Shown here in pieces: positions 44,104 through 54,759 of a stretch of DNA of 64,000 nucleotides. How positions within the stretch are numbered: position 1 is the stretch's first letter; the number at the start of each line of letters is the position of its first letter. The notes beneath the pieces are model-generated. The model was not told the DNA's origin. It searched no databases and saw only the letters and a program-made list of their open reading frames with translations. This stretch comes from Cladorhizidae sp. MBARI D1340-BT2. Taxonomy: Eukaryota > Porifera > Demospongiae > Poecilosclerida > Cladorhizidae. Location: assembly GCA_028752905.1 (NCBI GenBank), contig JAQNBH010000002.1:19705041-19769040 (forward strand). The letters run 5' to 3'. A program made the translations under genes and the position numbers.

Positions 44104-45946
44104 CAGAGTTGCCAACCGTCCCGGAATGGCCGGGAATTTTGAGCCTTGTCCCGGTGGTGTCCTTGTCCCGGAAATTTTGAGCCTTGTCTCGGTGGTGTCC
44201 TTGTCCCGGAAATGTCCCGGAATTTACAGCTACGCGCACCTTGCGCTTCCATTCGCTTAGATGGCCACTGCAGTCTCAAGCTTGTTTAGTTTATTCCTTT
44301 AACACTACTAAAACAACAAAAACAGGACACTTTTTAGAAGAGAAGAACTTCAGATAAACTCCCAAAACAACCTTTGACCTTGTTTCGATTGGAGGTGCGG
44401 CACTCACGTGAAACTTCTCAGCACGTTATCTGATAATTGCATTGCAAAATGGCTATATAGTGTAGCAAAGAAGCAGGAGAGAATGCCTTTCTGACAATAA
44501 ATGGATCAAAGAATTTCAGGGGATAGGCAAGTGTTTCAAAGGTATAAATAAAAAATATATAATGAAATTGATTGACAAAGTAAGTAAGCATGGAATACAG
44601 CAAATACAGGGTAAATAATAACAATACAGGGTAAATAATAACATCATGGGTACAGTGTGCTGCTTGTGTTCAATGCAATAGTAATGTCAGTAGTCTTGCC
44701 TTCATTTTAGGTCACTTGTATGCCCGATGTACTCTGTGTGCAATCGACTTTGGTGTTACCCATGGTGGCCGTAATGATGTCACATCTCACCTCAAGAGCA
44801 AGAAACATAAGGATATGTCAAAGGCTGTGCTATCAACTATTCCAATCACCTCTCTCTTCCAACATCAGAGAAGTGATCAAGTAATCGAAGCAGAGGTCAG
44901 GTGGGCTACATTTGTTGCTAAGCACAACATATCCTTTCTGTCTAGTGACCATGCCACCAAGCTTTTCAGCAAGATGTTCCCAGACTCTGAAATTGCAAAG
45001 AAATTATCCTGTTCCCACACCAAAACCACCGCCATAGTGAAGAAAGCATGGAAAGCTCTTGCTCCTTACTTCACACAGAGAGTTATGGTCAAGTGGTCTA
45101 TTCTCTTTGATGATTGATGAATCCCATGACAAGAGGGATAAGTCATGCATAATTCTTTTGAGGCTTCTTGATCCACAGGTAGGTGAAGTACGGACGAGAT
45201 TCTTGGATATGCCTGTTGTGAACATTGATATAGCTACCAACTTGTTTCAAGCCTTGAAGGAGTCACTGACGACTAAGAATGGGCTCAGCTTTGACAATGC
45301 AGTGTCTTTCATGTCTGATACCACCAATGTTACCACCAATGTTATGAAAGGAGTGAGGTCAGGTGTGCAGAAGCTGATTAAGGATGAGATCCCAACTTTG
45401 TATGATGTTGGTTGCATCTGCCATTTGGCTGATTTAACAGTCAAAGCTGGTTTGAAGGTACTCCCAGTGAACTTTGACAAGCTGTTCATCGACATATTCT
45501 ACTACTTCCATAGCAGCAAGAGAGCAGCAATTTGTCATCCTATGGTGTACACTTTTCACCACTGAGCCAGGGGTGATTTTGAAGCATTGCCCCACACGAT
45601 GGCTCAGCTTGCTGAAGTGTGTGAATCGTTACCTCAGGCAGTATGATGGTTTGAAGTCATTCTTCTTGTCTTGTGAGGAAGCTGAACAGCTAAGGTCTGT
45701 AGCATTCTTTCAAGGCTTGAGAATCCTCTGACGAAGCCTCTGTTGTTCTTTTATCTTGCCCTCAATGGATCAATTCAACCGCCTCTTCCAGAAATCTACA
45801 GAGAATACTACCTCACAGCCGTATGGTGAGATGAACAGGTCGAAAATCGCGTATAAAATTAATGGCGTGGTCAAGGGAAAGGCGAACGCTAAATAGGGGG
45901 CGTGGTCGACAATTCGCATGTAACTTATGGAAAGTTGGCAAGTATG
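44104..45946 (+). mobile_element. hAT transposon with 6-bp target duplication
   Basis: A 1,843-bp element ending CAGAGTTGCCAACCGTCCCG and, inverted, CATACTTGCCAACTTTCC. It is flanked directly by CAACTG on both sides (44,098-44,103 and 45,947-45,952). Inside the left end, CCTTGTCCCGGTGGTGTCCT is repeated (44,141-44,215). The internal gene is a BED-finger hAT transposase that is frameshifted and lacks the C-terminal dimerisation domain, so this copy is a deletion derivative. The 22,687-23,450 MITE shares its terminal motif and its 6-bp target size. Confidence 0.85.
44716..45870 (+). pseudogene. hAT transposase (BED-type finger), truncated
   Basis: The first open part (44,716-45,117) carries a BED-like zinc finger, CTLCAIDFGVTHGGRNDVTS with HLKSKKH, then SLFQHQRSDQVIEAEVRWAT and KLFSKMFPDSEIAKKLSCSH. 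After a frameshift near 45,100 the protein continues FSLMIDESHDKRDKSCIILL, RFLDMPVVNIDIATNLFQAL and so on; ID is the position of the first catalytic acid in this family. A second frameshift near 45,530 leads to LKHCPTRWLSLLKCVNRYL. A last piece at 45,765 reads MDQFNRLFQKSTENTTSQPY before coding ends. The RW motif is conserved, but the C-terminal dimerisation block found in the two neighbouring hAT copies is absent. Confidence 0.82.
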
Positions 45947-46568
45947 CAACTGTAATGATATGTCCTCAACCATTTTGGGGGATAACTTTCATCTAGTTGG
46001 CAGTTCAATGACTGCCATGCCCAACTTTCTAGCCATCCGTACCGCACATTAATAGAAGCAAATTATGTTTTTTCCTTTTTATTAAAGCAATAAATATTTT
46101 GAATATTCAATTCCCCAAATTTATTATTTGGGCAGTTGGAACATGCAAAATGTTGAAATGTTGCACGTAGTACATGCGAGTCTAGAACATAGCTGTTCAG
46201 AATGCATGCCTCAACCATATATGCAAACACCCTCTTCTGGAGAATTAGAGGAGGGACTATCAAAGGTACTAGCTGAGGAAACACTAGAAGAAGCAAGAGA
46301 CGGAGCTAAAGAAATACTGGTAGGTGAAGTCCCAGAAAGAAAGAGAGGACTAGCTAAAGGCAGAGCAGAACTTGAAGCACTACAAGCTATTTCACTACCA
46401 CTACTCTGAAAAACTCGAGCATGACGAACACTCCTAGTGCTTTGACTAAGCTGAACAACTGGTCATGAAGGAGTGCATACTTCACTAGAAGAGGACACAG
46501 AGTGCGACGGTAAAAATAAAGGAGGGCATGATGATGGAACAGACAATGATGATGATGGAAATAGTATA

Positions 46569-46791
46569 AGAGTGACTACAGACGTCACATAAGTCATAGA
46601 ACCTGATGCAGATGTTACAACCTACAGCTGGTAGGATGAAGCAGCCATCACAGCAATAGGAGGGCTAGCAACAATAGATTGTGTCAGAGTTGATGAAGCT
46701 CTGTCAGCTGCCCAATCCATCCCTTCATGCATCAAACCTGAAGGGGATTAAAAAAATTGGCATCAAATAATAATTTTACCGGGGTCTATAT
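46569..46791 (-). repeat. Direct duplication inside piggyBac fragment, copy A
   Basis: Nearly identical to 47,301-47,512 (copy B), from GAGTGACTACAGACGTCACA to TTTTACCGGGGTCTATAT. Copy B lacks about 15 bp (GCAGATGTTACAAC) near its start. Both contain the acceptor CCCTTCAG and the second exon start. Confidence 0.92.
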
Positions 46792-47300
46792 ACCGCAACA
46801 AGGAAACTAAAAGAGCATTGTAGTAGTTCCATGCTCTGCTTTGCTAACAACAAAACTAGCTATAGCTAAACTGTAGCTAAACTGACTGTAAATACCTTCT
46901 TCATCGGTGGTATTCTCATCTCCATCTAGATCGTAACCTCGAGTGAAAGCGCTACGCTTCTTGAAGGTAGGTCATCAGCAACTATTATGCCAAGCGATAG
47001 CAGAGCTTCAGGGTCAACACGGCTCTGGCCAAGGTAGGATGAGATGCCATCGCCTTCTTGATCACTGCTTTCATCCTCAGAAAGTCCAAAATCGTCGCCC
47101 TAAACCTGAGAAATAACTTTATCCAAGGATAGTCGAACGGCCATCTTCAACACTATTTGAAATTCTGAATGGGTCCGTATTACTATATACCCTAGTTACC
47201 GAACGTCAATTGCGTTTATATTCGTAGGGGAAGAATGTAAGGTGTCTGTGAACGATTATTTTTTATGGGTTTTTTAATTTGATAAGCAACTTTTTGCGTA

Positions 47301-47512
47301 AGAGTGACTACAGACGTCACATAAGTCATAGAACCTGATGACCTACAGCTGGTAGGATGAAGCAGCCATCACAGCAATAGGAGGGCTAGCAACAATAGAT
47401 TGTGTCAGAGTTGATGAAGCTCTGTCAGCTGCCCAATCCATCCCTTCATGCATCAAACCTGAAGGGGATAAAAAAAAATGGCATCAAATAATAATTTTAC
47501 CGGGGTCTATAT
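47301..47512 (-). repeat. Direct duplication inside piggyBac fragment, copy B
   Basis: Second copy of 46,569-46,791, placed directly inside the terminal inverted repeat and upstream of the MAVRL exon on the - strand. The arrangement (terminus, exon-2 sequence, exon 1, exon 2) suggests an internally deleted element fused to, or inserted next to, a longer one. Confidence 0.9.
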
Positions 47513-47543
47513 ATTCATACGCTTGTGACAGTGAGTGGGTTAA

Positions 47544-48129
47544 CCCATACCGAGTTCCCGGAACCTCTACTTTCGTCCATGCATAGTTGAGATTTCGAGC
47601 ACCAAAAATCACCATTGGCGGAATTGTTTGACCAACTGCACTAGAACAAGCTATCACTGTAACTTGCCCCTTCTTGCCAGACTGACCCAGTCTTAGCAAC
47701 AATATTAGACCTTGACGCTCAATAAATCTATGAGTAAAGCAATATTTTTTCAGCAAACCCTTATCTCTGGCAACATACTCTGCTATATGCATGACATCCT
47801 TTCTTGTTTTTACCATAGCCTACAGTTGCACACTGCTTAAAAAAGGAGCCAAGTTCATGTCCCTCCTGGCAACATAGGTATGGCCTAGGCCCCGGTTTGT
47901 CACCATGTTTTACTCTGCCACTTACTTGATTTTGCGAAGTGGATTCAGGGACCCCATGATCTTCAGCTGCTTTATGTATCCCTTGGCCTCCTTCAGCTGC
48001 CTTCATTGCTGCTTCCATTTGCTGGTCAGTCCATTGTTTTCGCTTTACTAATGGCCTAGGAGCTGGGTTACTAGATGATGATGGTGATGGTTGAGATTTT
48101 CGCCTAGACAAGCATTTTCTCACACCCAT
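47544..48129 (-). pseudogene. pogo/Tigger-type transposase, disrupted
   Basis: The - strand N-terminal frame (48,129 down) reads RKQWTDQQMEAAMKAAEGGQ, GIHKAAEDHGVPESTSQNQV and SGRVKHGDKPGPRPYLCCQE, a psq/CENP-B-type helix-turn-helix, followed by HELGSFFKQCATVGYGK. A frameshift near 47,810 leads to DVMHIAEYVARDKGLLKK and FTHRFIERQG, then GKKGQVTVIACSSAVGQTIP, PMVIFGARNLNYAWT and EVPGTRYGL. Compared with the family, roughly 60-70 residues between FIERQ and KGQVTV are missing, including the segment with the first catalytic Asp. The protein stops matching exactly at the TTAA site 47,540-47,543, where piggyBac sequence begins. Its remaining DDE part was not found on the other side. Confidence 0.85.
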
Positions 48130-49359
48130 CCAAGGTTAGATGAGGGTAGAAGAGCTAGATTATAGCTCCATAAATCACTGAAGAGACTTACCTCAGTGCA
48201 AATAGAGCCTACAAACAAACTCTCTCACGCTTCTTCACACCAACACTCCCACTTTCATCCGCGCACTTTCGGATATTTGACTGGGTGATAATTGATGCGC
48301 TATTGGTTGATAATTGATGCTGGTTGATAATTGGTTGTTTACTCTATATGAACTAGGTTATATATTGCCCTAAGCTGAGCCATAAGTACTGTATTATGTC
48401 TTATGTCATCTCCAAGCACCTGAAGGACCAATGAGAGGAGTCAAATAGGGTCCATCCTATTATGGCTCTAGTTAAACCAATGAGTTGTGCTGAACAGTGA
48501 TACGATTATTCTACTACCCCCCCCCCCCCCTCCCCCTTCCCATTCTCCTTGATGATGCTGAATGGCCTCGAATCTTTTCCAAATTGATTAGAATTCTACT
48601 GGATTCCTTCGGGACTGGGAATGCATCATCATAATGGCTTGAGTTGTTTTGCCTGAAAACTCCTTATATATCTCATGGGGCATGTTTTCATTATCTCCAG
48701 ATCAAACAGACACTAGTGAGGCCTAAGTTATATTATAACAAGCATAATAAATATAGTATATACAAAGGAGAAAAATATAATTTTCAGAGAGAGTTTCTCT
48801 CAAGCTTTCTTTAAACTCATGTTGAGAGACCCAGTAGAATACACCTAGAGAACAACTCGGGGTGAATAGTCATAGATAACAATCTAGTAGTAGACTATAT
48901 AAAGAAAATTCTACCCTAGATAGTAACTGGCATAGTTCGTTGCCCACTGCACTTGCTTCTCTTCATGAGGTGGTCAATTCATGTGCATGTCCATGGCTTC
49001 ATGCGTGGTAAGATTTAATAAAATGTACCTTGAGTTTGAGGTAAACATAAATGCAACATGCTCTGTATGTTTCTTCAAAGTTAGTTTGGCCAATGGGCAT
49101 TTGTTTCTACCTTGGGTTGCAAATATATTTTTTAACCTGTACTGTACTTCAAAGAACATTCCGATTTATATTATCAACTAACTCACTGCACATACAAATC
49201 AAGTAATCCATCTAATTATAAAGCACTGCAAACCATATGCACAGTCAGAATCACTTACACCACAGGCAGAGCTGGTCCAAGCACACCCCACACAAACACA
49301 CACACACATAGTATACGCAATCCAAGCAGCGTAAGTACATATTGCATTAGGACACTCAC
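48130..49359 (+). other. Region without recognised genes
   Basis: AT-rich DNA. A C-rich run lies at 48,517-48,540, and TTGGTTGATAATTGATGC is repeated around 48,280-48,330. The opposed open frames at 48,974-49,181 overlap each other and have no domain. A CA repeat (ACACAAACACACACACACAT) lies at about 49,291. Confidence 0.4.
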
Positions 49360-49412
49360 CTCAGTATCTGATGTCTCAGTTCCAGAAGCTGAGGATTCCA
49401 GTGCTTGGTTGT
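49360..49412 (-). CDS. Orphan copy of ankyrin-gene exon a
   Basis: The - strand carries an exon almost identical to 1234-1289 and 8583-8638: (G)ACAACCAAGCACTGG... with product DNQALESSASGTETSDTE, donor GAG|GTGAGT and the same phase 1/0. It is one codon shorter. The upstream intron is also related (GTGTGTGCATTGG.., CATTCCAACAATCAACCTTA). No ankyrin exon b or c was found downstream of it on this strand within the window. It may be a relic of an inverted third module, or belong to a gene whose other exons were displaced by repeats. Confidence 0.55.
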
Positions 49413-49843
49413 CTCCAGTCTAAGGTTGATTGTTGGAATGTGGCAAACCAATGCACACACATTCTGGTGTTACTAGCACACTGCACTTTAGCAATTTACC
49501 TCATGCGCATGCACCAGGGTTAACAGATTAAGAATGTACATATAGATATAAAAACATTATGGTAGAGTTAATAGGTAGAGAAACATGAACCACGCAATTA
49601 TTGCATGATGACCAACATTTTCTCTAACATGTTATCCATGGTGTCATAGTTGAAACATAACTTCAAGTATTCTCTCAGCAGGAACGTCCATGCTGAGTTA
49701 TTCTCCTCATATGCCTTTGGGATGTACAAGATGTACAAGATGTGGTAATTCTACAACCCCTAGTCGATTAGTTACAAGTTGTAATGTACTGCACTTCCAC
49801 ATGGTTGTCAACATCAAATATATTCGAGATAGGCATACATAAT

Positions 49844-50125
49844 TTATGTTGCGGGTAGAGAGCCTATTTCAGTTCTTTTTTCTTTCTGAGGAATTGTAAC
49901 CGTACTTGCCATCACAACAAGAATAGCCTTTATTACCGCGGGTATCCAGATTACATATTTAATCGGCTTTCCAATCAGTATCTTTTCTTTGATATGAAGT
50001 TTGTCATTGCATGTATGTAGTATGTTGTTTCGTCCTCCAATACTTTCCATTTGTGAAATTCTTGCAAATGGATGAGATTCTTTGTCCCTACATTTGCAAG
50101 TGGAACCATCAAGTAACCACTCCAT
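49844..50125 (-). CDS. Possible exon, unknown membrane-associated peptide
   Basis: A 93-codon frame. The middle reads DKESHPFARISQMESIGGRN, and a hydrophobic stretch (YVIWIPAVIKAILVVMAST) follows a Lys-rich segment. No splice sites are clearly placed and no family is recognised. A + strand frame (50,156-50,368, ending ASRIR) lies just beyond it. Either could be chance. Confidence 0.2.
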   Translation of the reverse strand: MEWLLDGSTCKCRDKESHPFARISQMESIGGRNNILHTCNDKLHIKEKILIGKPIKYVIWIPAVIKAILVVMASTVTIPQKEKRTEIGSLPAT

Positions 50126-50534
50126 GCCATAGAATTAGAAGCTGCAGCTCTAGCAATGCTTTTAAATGTATATCATTCAGTTGCTTACAGCTTAATCTTG
50201 CTGCACAGCTATGGTGGAACTAGTCGAGGCCTAGACCTAACAAATACTGCACTATCTCTCATGTCAAGCATATTGCATCAATCAGGTTATTTAAAATTGG
50301 TTGCTCAGCGCACAATACAGTTGTTGTTACCATTCTCTGGGGTACTTCCAGCCTCAAGAATTAGATAATGATGAAACTCTGCGTTGACTAATAAGAGATA
50401 GTTGGGCTCCACTATAACGCCATGACGTTCCCCACCAGGTAAAGGTCAAAGTTCATTTTTAACCCACGTAACACTGTCGATCCCTCGCACAGCCAATCCC
50501 GAGCTGGGTGGTGCTGCGTTTCCTGCTCTGGACC

Positions 50535-50542
50535 TATATAAG
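50535..50542 (+). promoter_or_regulatory. TATA-box-like element with downstream leader
   Basis: TATATAAG in a locally GC-richer segment (GGTGGTGCTGCGTTTCCTGC lies upstream), followed about 30 bp downstream by AGACATCAATTTTTTTAGAG. A candidate noncoding first exon follows that would end at the donor TTTCAG|GTAAAA (50,757). It contains a tandem duplication of TACAGGCACCGAATTTGG (50,683 and 50,726). No coding exon is found downstream, so this could be a host promoter or the 5' region of a retroelement. Confidence 0.3.
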
Positions 50543-51264
50543 TCTGTCAGCAGACATCAATTTTTTTAGAGTGGTTTTCAATGTTTCGTCTCGGTTACCA
50601 TCGCTGCGCTCTCCTGACCTGCTGGTTGGTTAGCCTTTTGTAGGTCTATTACTTACAAACTTACTTTCTCTGCTGTCATCCATACAGGCACCGAATTTGG
50701 ACAAACATAAGCTGTTCTCATCTGTACAGGCACTGAATTTGGGCAAACTGTTTCAGGTAAAAATAATATTAATATTTCCTTCTCCGTGTTTTTAACAATG
50801 TATTATTTTAATTACTAGTAGTCCTTTTATGACTCATTGCTAGCAAGCAGCTTGGCCTAGCCCACCCATCATTCCTAGCCAGTTGTACATAAGATACTGA
50901 TGTTTTGGTGTGTTCATGCATACAAACCAAATGTATTTTTTTAATTATTTTTTCCCTTTTTTTCCTTCTTTTTTTAAAACATTTGTTGTGTATTTACATA
51001 CTATTATTTATCAGATCCTTGAAATTCAAAAAAAATATATTGTGTAAATGCGACCAGACAATATAGTGCTAGGCCATCCATGACTCCTTACTTAGTTTGG
51101 GTAATGGCTTGGGCTGGAGTGAAATATTCATGGGCATGATCGATGACTGGTGATCCATTGTAGTTTTATCATCATCAGAACTCGAATCCGTGCTCTCTGT
51201 TGTCCCCTCCATTGTTATTATATATAGTAATTAAGGTACAGGTTTCATTGAAGTGACTATGTAC

Positions 51265-51540
51265 ATCTCAGTGTGTGTATTTGCGTGTGTGCATGTATGT
51301 GTTCATGTGTGCTCACATGTGTGTGTGCATGCATGCATGTATGTGTGCATGCATGCAAGTATGTGTGCATGTGTGTGCATGTATATGTGTGTGCACATAC
51401 ATGAGTGTGTGCATGTATGTGTGTGCACATGCATGAGTGTGTGTGTGCATGTGTGTGTGTGCATGCATGCATATGTATGTGTGCATGCATGAGCGTATGT
51501 GCATGTGTGTGTGTGTAAGCGTGTGTGTAAGCGTGTGTCT
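51265..51540 (+). repeat. GT/GCAT-rich simple repeat
   Basis: Imperfect mixture of GTGTGT, GCATGCAT and GTATGT words over about 275 bp. It creates opposed open frames (51,253-51,504) that are not genes. Alternating purine-pyrimidine sequence of this type can adopt Z-DNA. Confidence 0.92.
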
Positions 51541-51939
51541 AAAGAATGGAGTTTTTTTTTAATACATAAGCTAGTGAGTATGGTGTCTGCATGACTCTGT
51601 TAGCTGCTGCTTATGGTTGTGATGCTGAGAGTAGTTTAGCACAGGTTCTAAATTTCGTGTTTTGGAAATGGTTACACAAGCAATAAATATATAACTTTGG
51701 GAACTCCATCCCTGTTTGCCCCCATAAGCTCCTACAGATGCAATCTCTTAGCTACCTTTAGTGTGATGTTTCTTCCTAGTGGCTTCCTTGATACCACCTC
51801 CCTAAACTTGCCCCCCCCCCTCTCTCTAAGAAAAGGGGGGGATGAGATAAGTTAACGTGGGTAGATTCTGCCTTGTTTAAAAGGTGGACTTTGTAGTAAA
51901 CCTAGAAAGTAGTCAAGGGGGGAGACGGGATGCCTTCAC

Positions 51940-52260
51940 CATAATAATAATAAAATTATGGCTACAACTTTATAGGTCCATAGATTCTTCAACTCCATAG
52001 ATTTTTCAACCTTCATTGTATGGACTTGATATATAGCTCAAAAGATAGGTCTCTCTGTGTGCTCTCTTTTGATACTAAAATAATTTTCATGGGTATAACT
52101 AAAGCTAAGATACTGGAGCTAAAATGGGGGTAACTCCAAAACCTATTCCCATAAATATCTCCAGATTGCCAAGTGATAGGGAGTTGAAATTAGCACCAGT
52201 GGCTAGAGGAATTCCTACTCTATGCAATGAATGGTTTCATTTGGCCCTAAAACTTAAGGA
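51940..52260 (-). repeat. Dispersed repeat shared with the 23.0-kb MITE and 54-kb block
   Basis: In reverse complement, 52,009-52,078 matches 23,010-23,072 almost perfectly across ATCTTTTGAGCTATATATCA and AGTCCATAC. 52,157-52,235 in reverse complement matches 54,117-54,175 and 54,297-54,353 (ATTGCATAGAGTA..., CACTTGGCAATCT.GAGATAT). It is therefore a fragment of an interspersed family. Confidence 0.75.
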
Positions 52261-52669
52261 TGTGTCGAGCGCCCAGTTGTAAAATACTGCACCCACTTCC
52301 TGGCCTGACCATCCTAAAACTGCCTGATCCCACCTCTGTGTACTACTACACAAGCAGATAGCCTAGGCATGAGTATCTGTACTACACTTGGTATGGAGCA
52401 GGTGACAGGAAGTCTATATAGGTTAATTTGTGACAACTGAATTAGGGTTGGCAGGACAACTAGGTGCGCAGTGAAACTGACTAAGGTTTCTACCTAGGGG
52501 TTTCTTTTACACTGCAGCTTGATATTTGGTAGACTTCATCTTCATTGTGTTCATTATTACTGCAAGCCATATGCCCAGTGACAAATCTCAATTCGTTTAT
52601 TGAAGACTTGTACTACATACTGTATGAGGTGGATTGCCTACTTGCCATCTGGGAACCTGTGCCTATAGT

Positions 52670-53310
52670 TACTGGATTTCTGTGCTGGGTCTATGCATGT
52701 AGCTGCTGGGTTTGTGCCTGCAGCTGCTGGGTTTGTGCGCCGCTAGACCTGCTGCTGGGTTTGTGCCTGTAGCTACTGGGTTTGTGCCCGTTGCTGCTGG
52801 GTTTGTGTGCTGCTGGCTCTGTACCTGTAGCTGCTGGGTTTGTGCGCTGCTGGTTCTGCTGCTGGGTTTGTTCCTGTAGCTGCTGGGTTTGTGACTGTAG
52901 CTGCCAGGTCTGTGCCTGTAGCTGTTGTGTTTGTGCCTGCTGCTGAGTTTGTGCCTGTATCTACTGGCTGTGCCTGAAGCTGCTGTGTTTGTACCTGTAG
53001 CTGCTCGGTCTTGCCTCTAACTGCTGGGTTGTGCCTGTAACTGCTGGGTTTGTGCCTGTAGCTGCTCGGTCTATGCCAGTAACTGCTGGATTTGTGCCTG
53101 TAACTGCTGGGTTTGTGCCTGTAACTGCTGGGTTTGTGCCTGTAGCTGCTCGGTCTATGCCTGTAACTGCTGGGTTTGTGCCTGTAACTGCTGGGTTTGT
53201 GCCTGTAACTGCTGGATTTGTGCCTGTAACTGCTGGGTTTATGCCTGTAACTGCTGGGTTTGTGCCTGTAACTGCTGCCTTTATGCCTCTATGTAGCTGC
53301 TAGGTTTGTG
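52670..53310 (+). repeat. 21-bp minisatellite
   Basis: Units of CTGTAACTGCTGGGTTTGTGC, degenerate in the first half and regular after 53,030. As 21 is a multiple of three, one frame is open with the heptapeptide PVTAGFV (53,031-53,303). It lacks a non-repetitive context and is not called a gene. Confidence 0.93.
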
Positions 53311-53754
53311 CCCATACGAGTTGAACAGTTACCTACCAAATCACCACTGCCAGTTATAGATTTAAAACTGCACACAATGTTTTCTCTCAACACAAGTAGA
53401 GGATAATGTTAGCAAACCAAAGAGATACCAACTTGGGGAAGTCATAAGTGTTAATAAGTTAGATCTGATTGATGATTTCAAGAAATCTAGGAAATATTCT
53501 GGCCAGATAATAAAAAGGATGCACAAATAACTATCTTGGTGGTCTTACTTGGTTATAATCATAAGTTGATGATTAATAGTCTACATCTAGCCCTGGATCT
53601 GGAGATGAGAGGGTGAAGTCTTAATTAATTAGCAAGTAGGTCTGGTGGTTAAAAAAATACCAGACCTACTTAGATATAGAAACTTGATTTGAGTCCTACT
53701 GTAGTTCTGGTCAAGGAGTGTCTTTTATACATGTCGACATTGTGACATCTGCAT

Positions 53755-54535
53755 GTTTTCCCCCTTACCGGGAAATGATACCCGGGAAATGATACCCTTA
53801 CCAGGAAAATACCCCTTATCGGGAAATGACCCCTTATCGGGAAATGACCCCTTACCGGGAAAAGTTCCTTACCGGTAAATGACAACCTACTGGGAAAAGT
53901 CCGAAGTGACCCCTTATGGGAAGTTACCCTTACCATGAAAAAAACCTTACCGGGAAATGACCCCTTACCGGGCAAAGTCCCTTACCAGGAAAAGCCCTTA
54001 CCAGGAAATTCCCCTTACCAGGAAAGATCCCTTACCAGGAAATAACCCTTACCAGGACCCTTACCGGGAAATGACCCCTTACCGGCCATTTCCAACCGGG
54101 TACTTAAGTTTTAGCTCCTAATGATTGCATAGAGTAGGCTATCTCTAGCACTTGGCAATCTGGAGATATTTATGTGGCAAAATCAGGCACTCAGGTGTTG
54201 AGGTCCCCCCCCACCCCACTTTAGCTACTGACCCTTACCGAGAAATGACCCCTTACCGGCCATTTTCAAACCGGGTACATGACCATGTACTTAAATTTTA
54301 GCTCCTAATAATTGCATAGAGTATGGCTATCTCTAGCACTTGGCAATCTCGAGATATTTGTGGCAAAATCGGGCACTCAGGTTTTGAGATACCTTCACTT
54401 TAGCTCCTGACCCTTACCCGGAAATGACCCCTTACTGGGAAATGACCCCATACCGGGTAATGCCTCTTTACCGTGAAAAGACCGTTACTGGGAAATGACC
54501 CCTGGACCTTACCGAACAATGGTACTAGATATTTG
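53755..54535 (+). repeat. CCCCTTACCGGGAAATGA repeat block
   Basis: About thirty degenerate units of 16-20 bp around CCTTACCGGGAAATGACC. The block is interrupted twice by a copy of TTTTAGCTCCTAATGATTGC with CATAGAGTA and CACTTGGCAATCT (54,110-54,180 and 54,295-54,360), giving a larger repeat of about 185 bp. The - strand frame 53,670-53,975 is made of it. Confidence 0.92.
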
Positions 54536-54759
54536 TTTTGATAAATGAATTCAGTTCAGTTGTATAGTCTATATAGGTTGTATAAGCATTGTATGTAATA
54601 CATTCTATATAATCCCTTGAGAGATACTATACAACACCATGCTTGACCTAGAGTAGCAACAATCATGCCTAATGTGTATGGAGGTATGATCTTTACCTAT
54701 ATTAGCAATGGTCTGGGACGACCTTTACCTATAGTAGTCACAGCCTCATGCAAGTTTCT

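Larger units (their letters stand above)
46000..47539 (-). mobile_element. piggyBac-family fragments, rearranged
   Basis: The 5' end is marked by TGACAGTGAGTGGG (47,526-47,539) next to TTAA (47,540-47,543), matching the inverted terminus of the MITE at 3,090-3,991 with one mismatch. On the - strand exon 46,896-47,144 starts MAVRLSLDKVISQV, has an in-frame stop, then GDDFGLSEDESSDQEGDGIS and SYLGQSRVDPEALLSLGIIV, and has a donor G|GTATTT. It splices in phase to the acceptor CCCTTCAG at 46,737 (GLMHEGMDWAADRASSTLTQ...). The acidic, serine-rich N-terminus is usual for piggyBac transposases; the catalytic domain is not found. A serine-rich frame continues toward 46,130. No left terminus with TTAA was identified. 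Confidence 0.6.

Noticed and set aside
51253..51504. Cys/Val-rich and His/Thr-rich frames on both strands
   Set aside because: Produced by GT/GCAT simple repeats.
53031..53303. PVTAGFV heptapeptide repeat protein
   Set aside because: One open frame of a 21-bp minisatellite whose neighbouring copies contain stops and indels.
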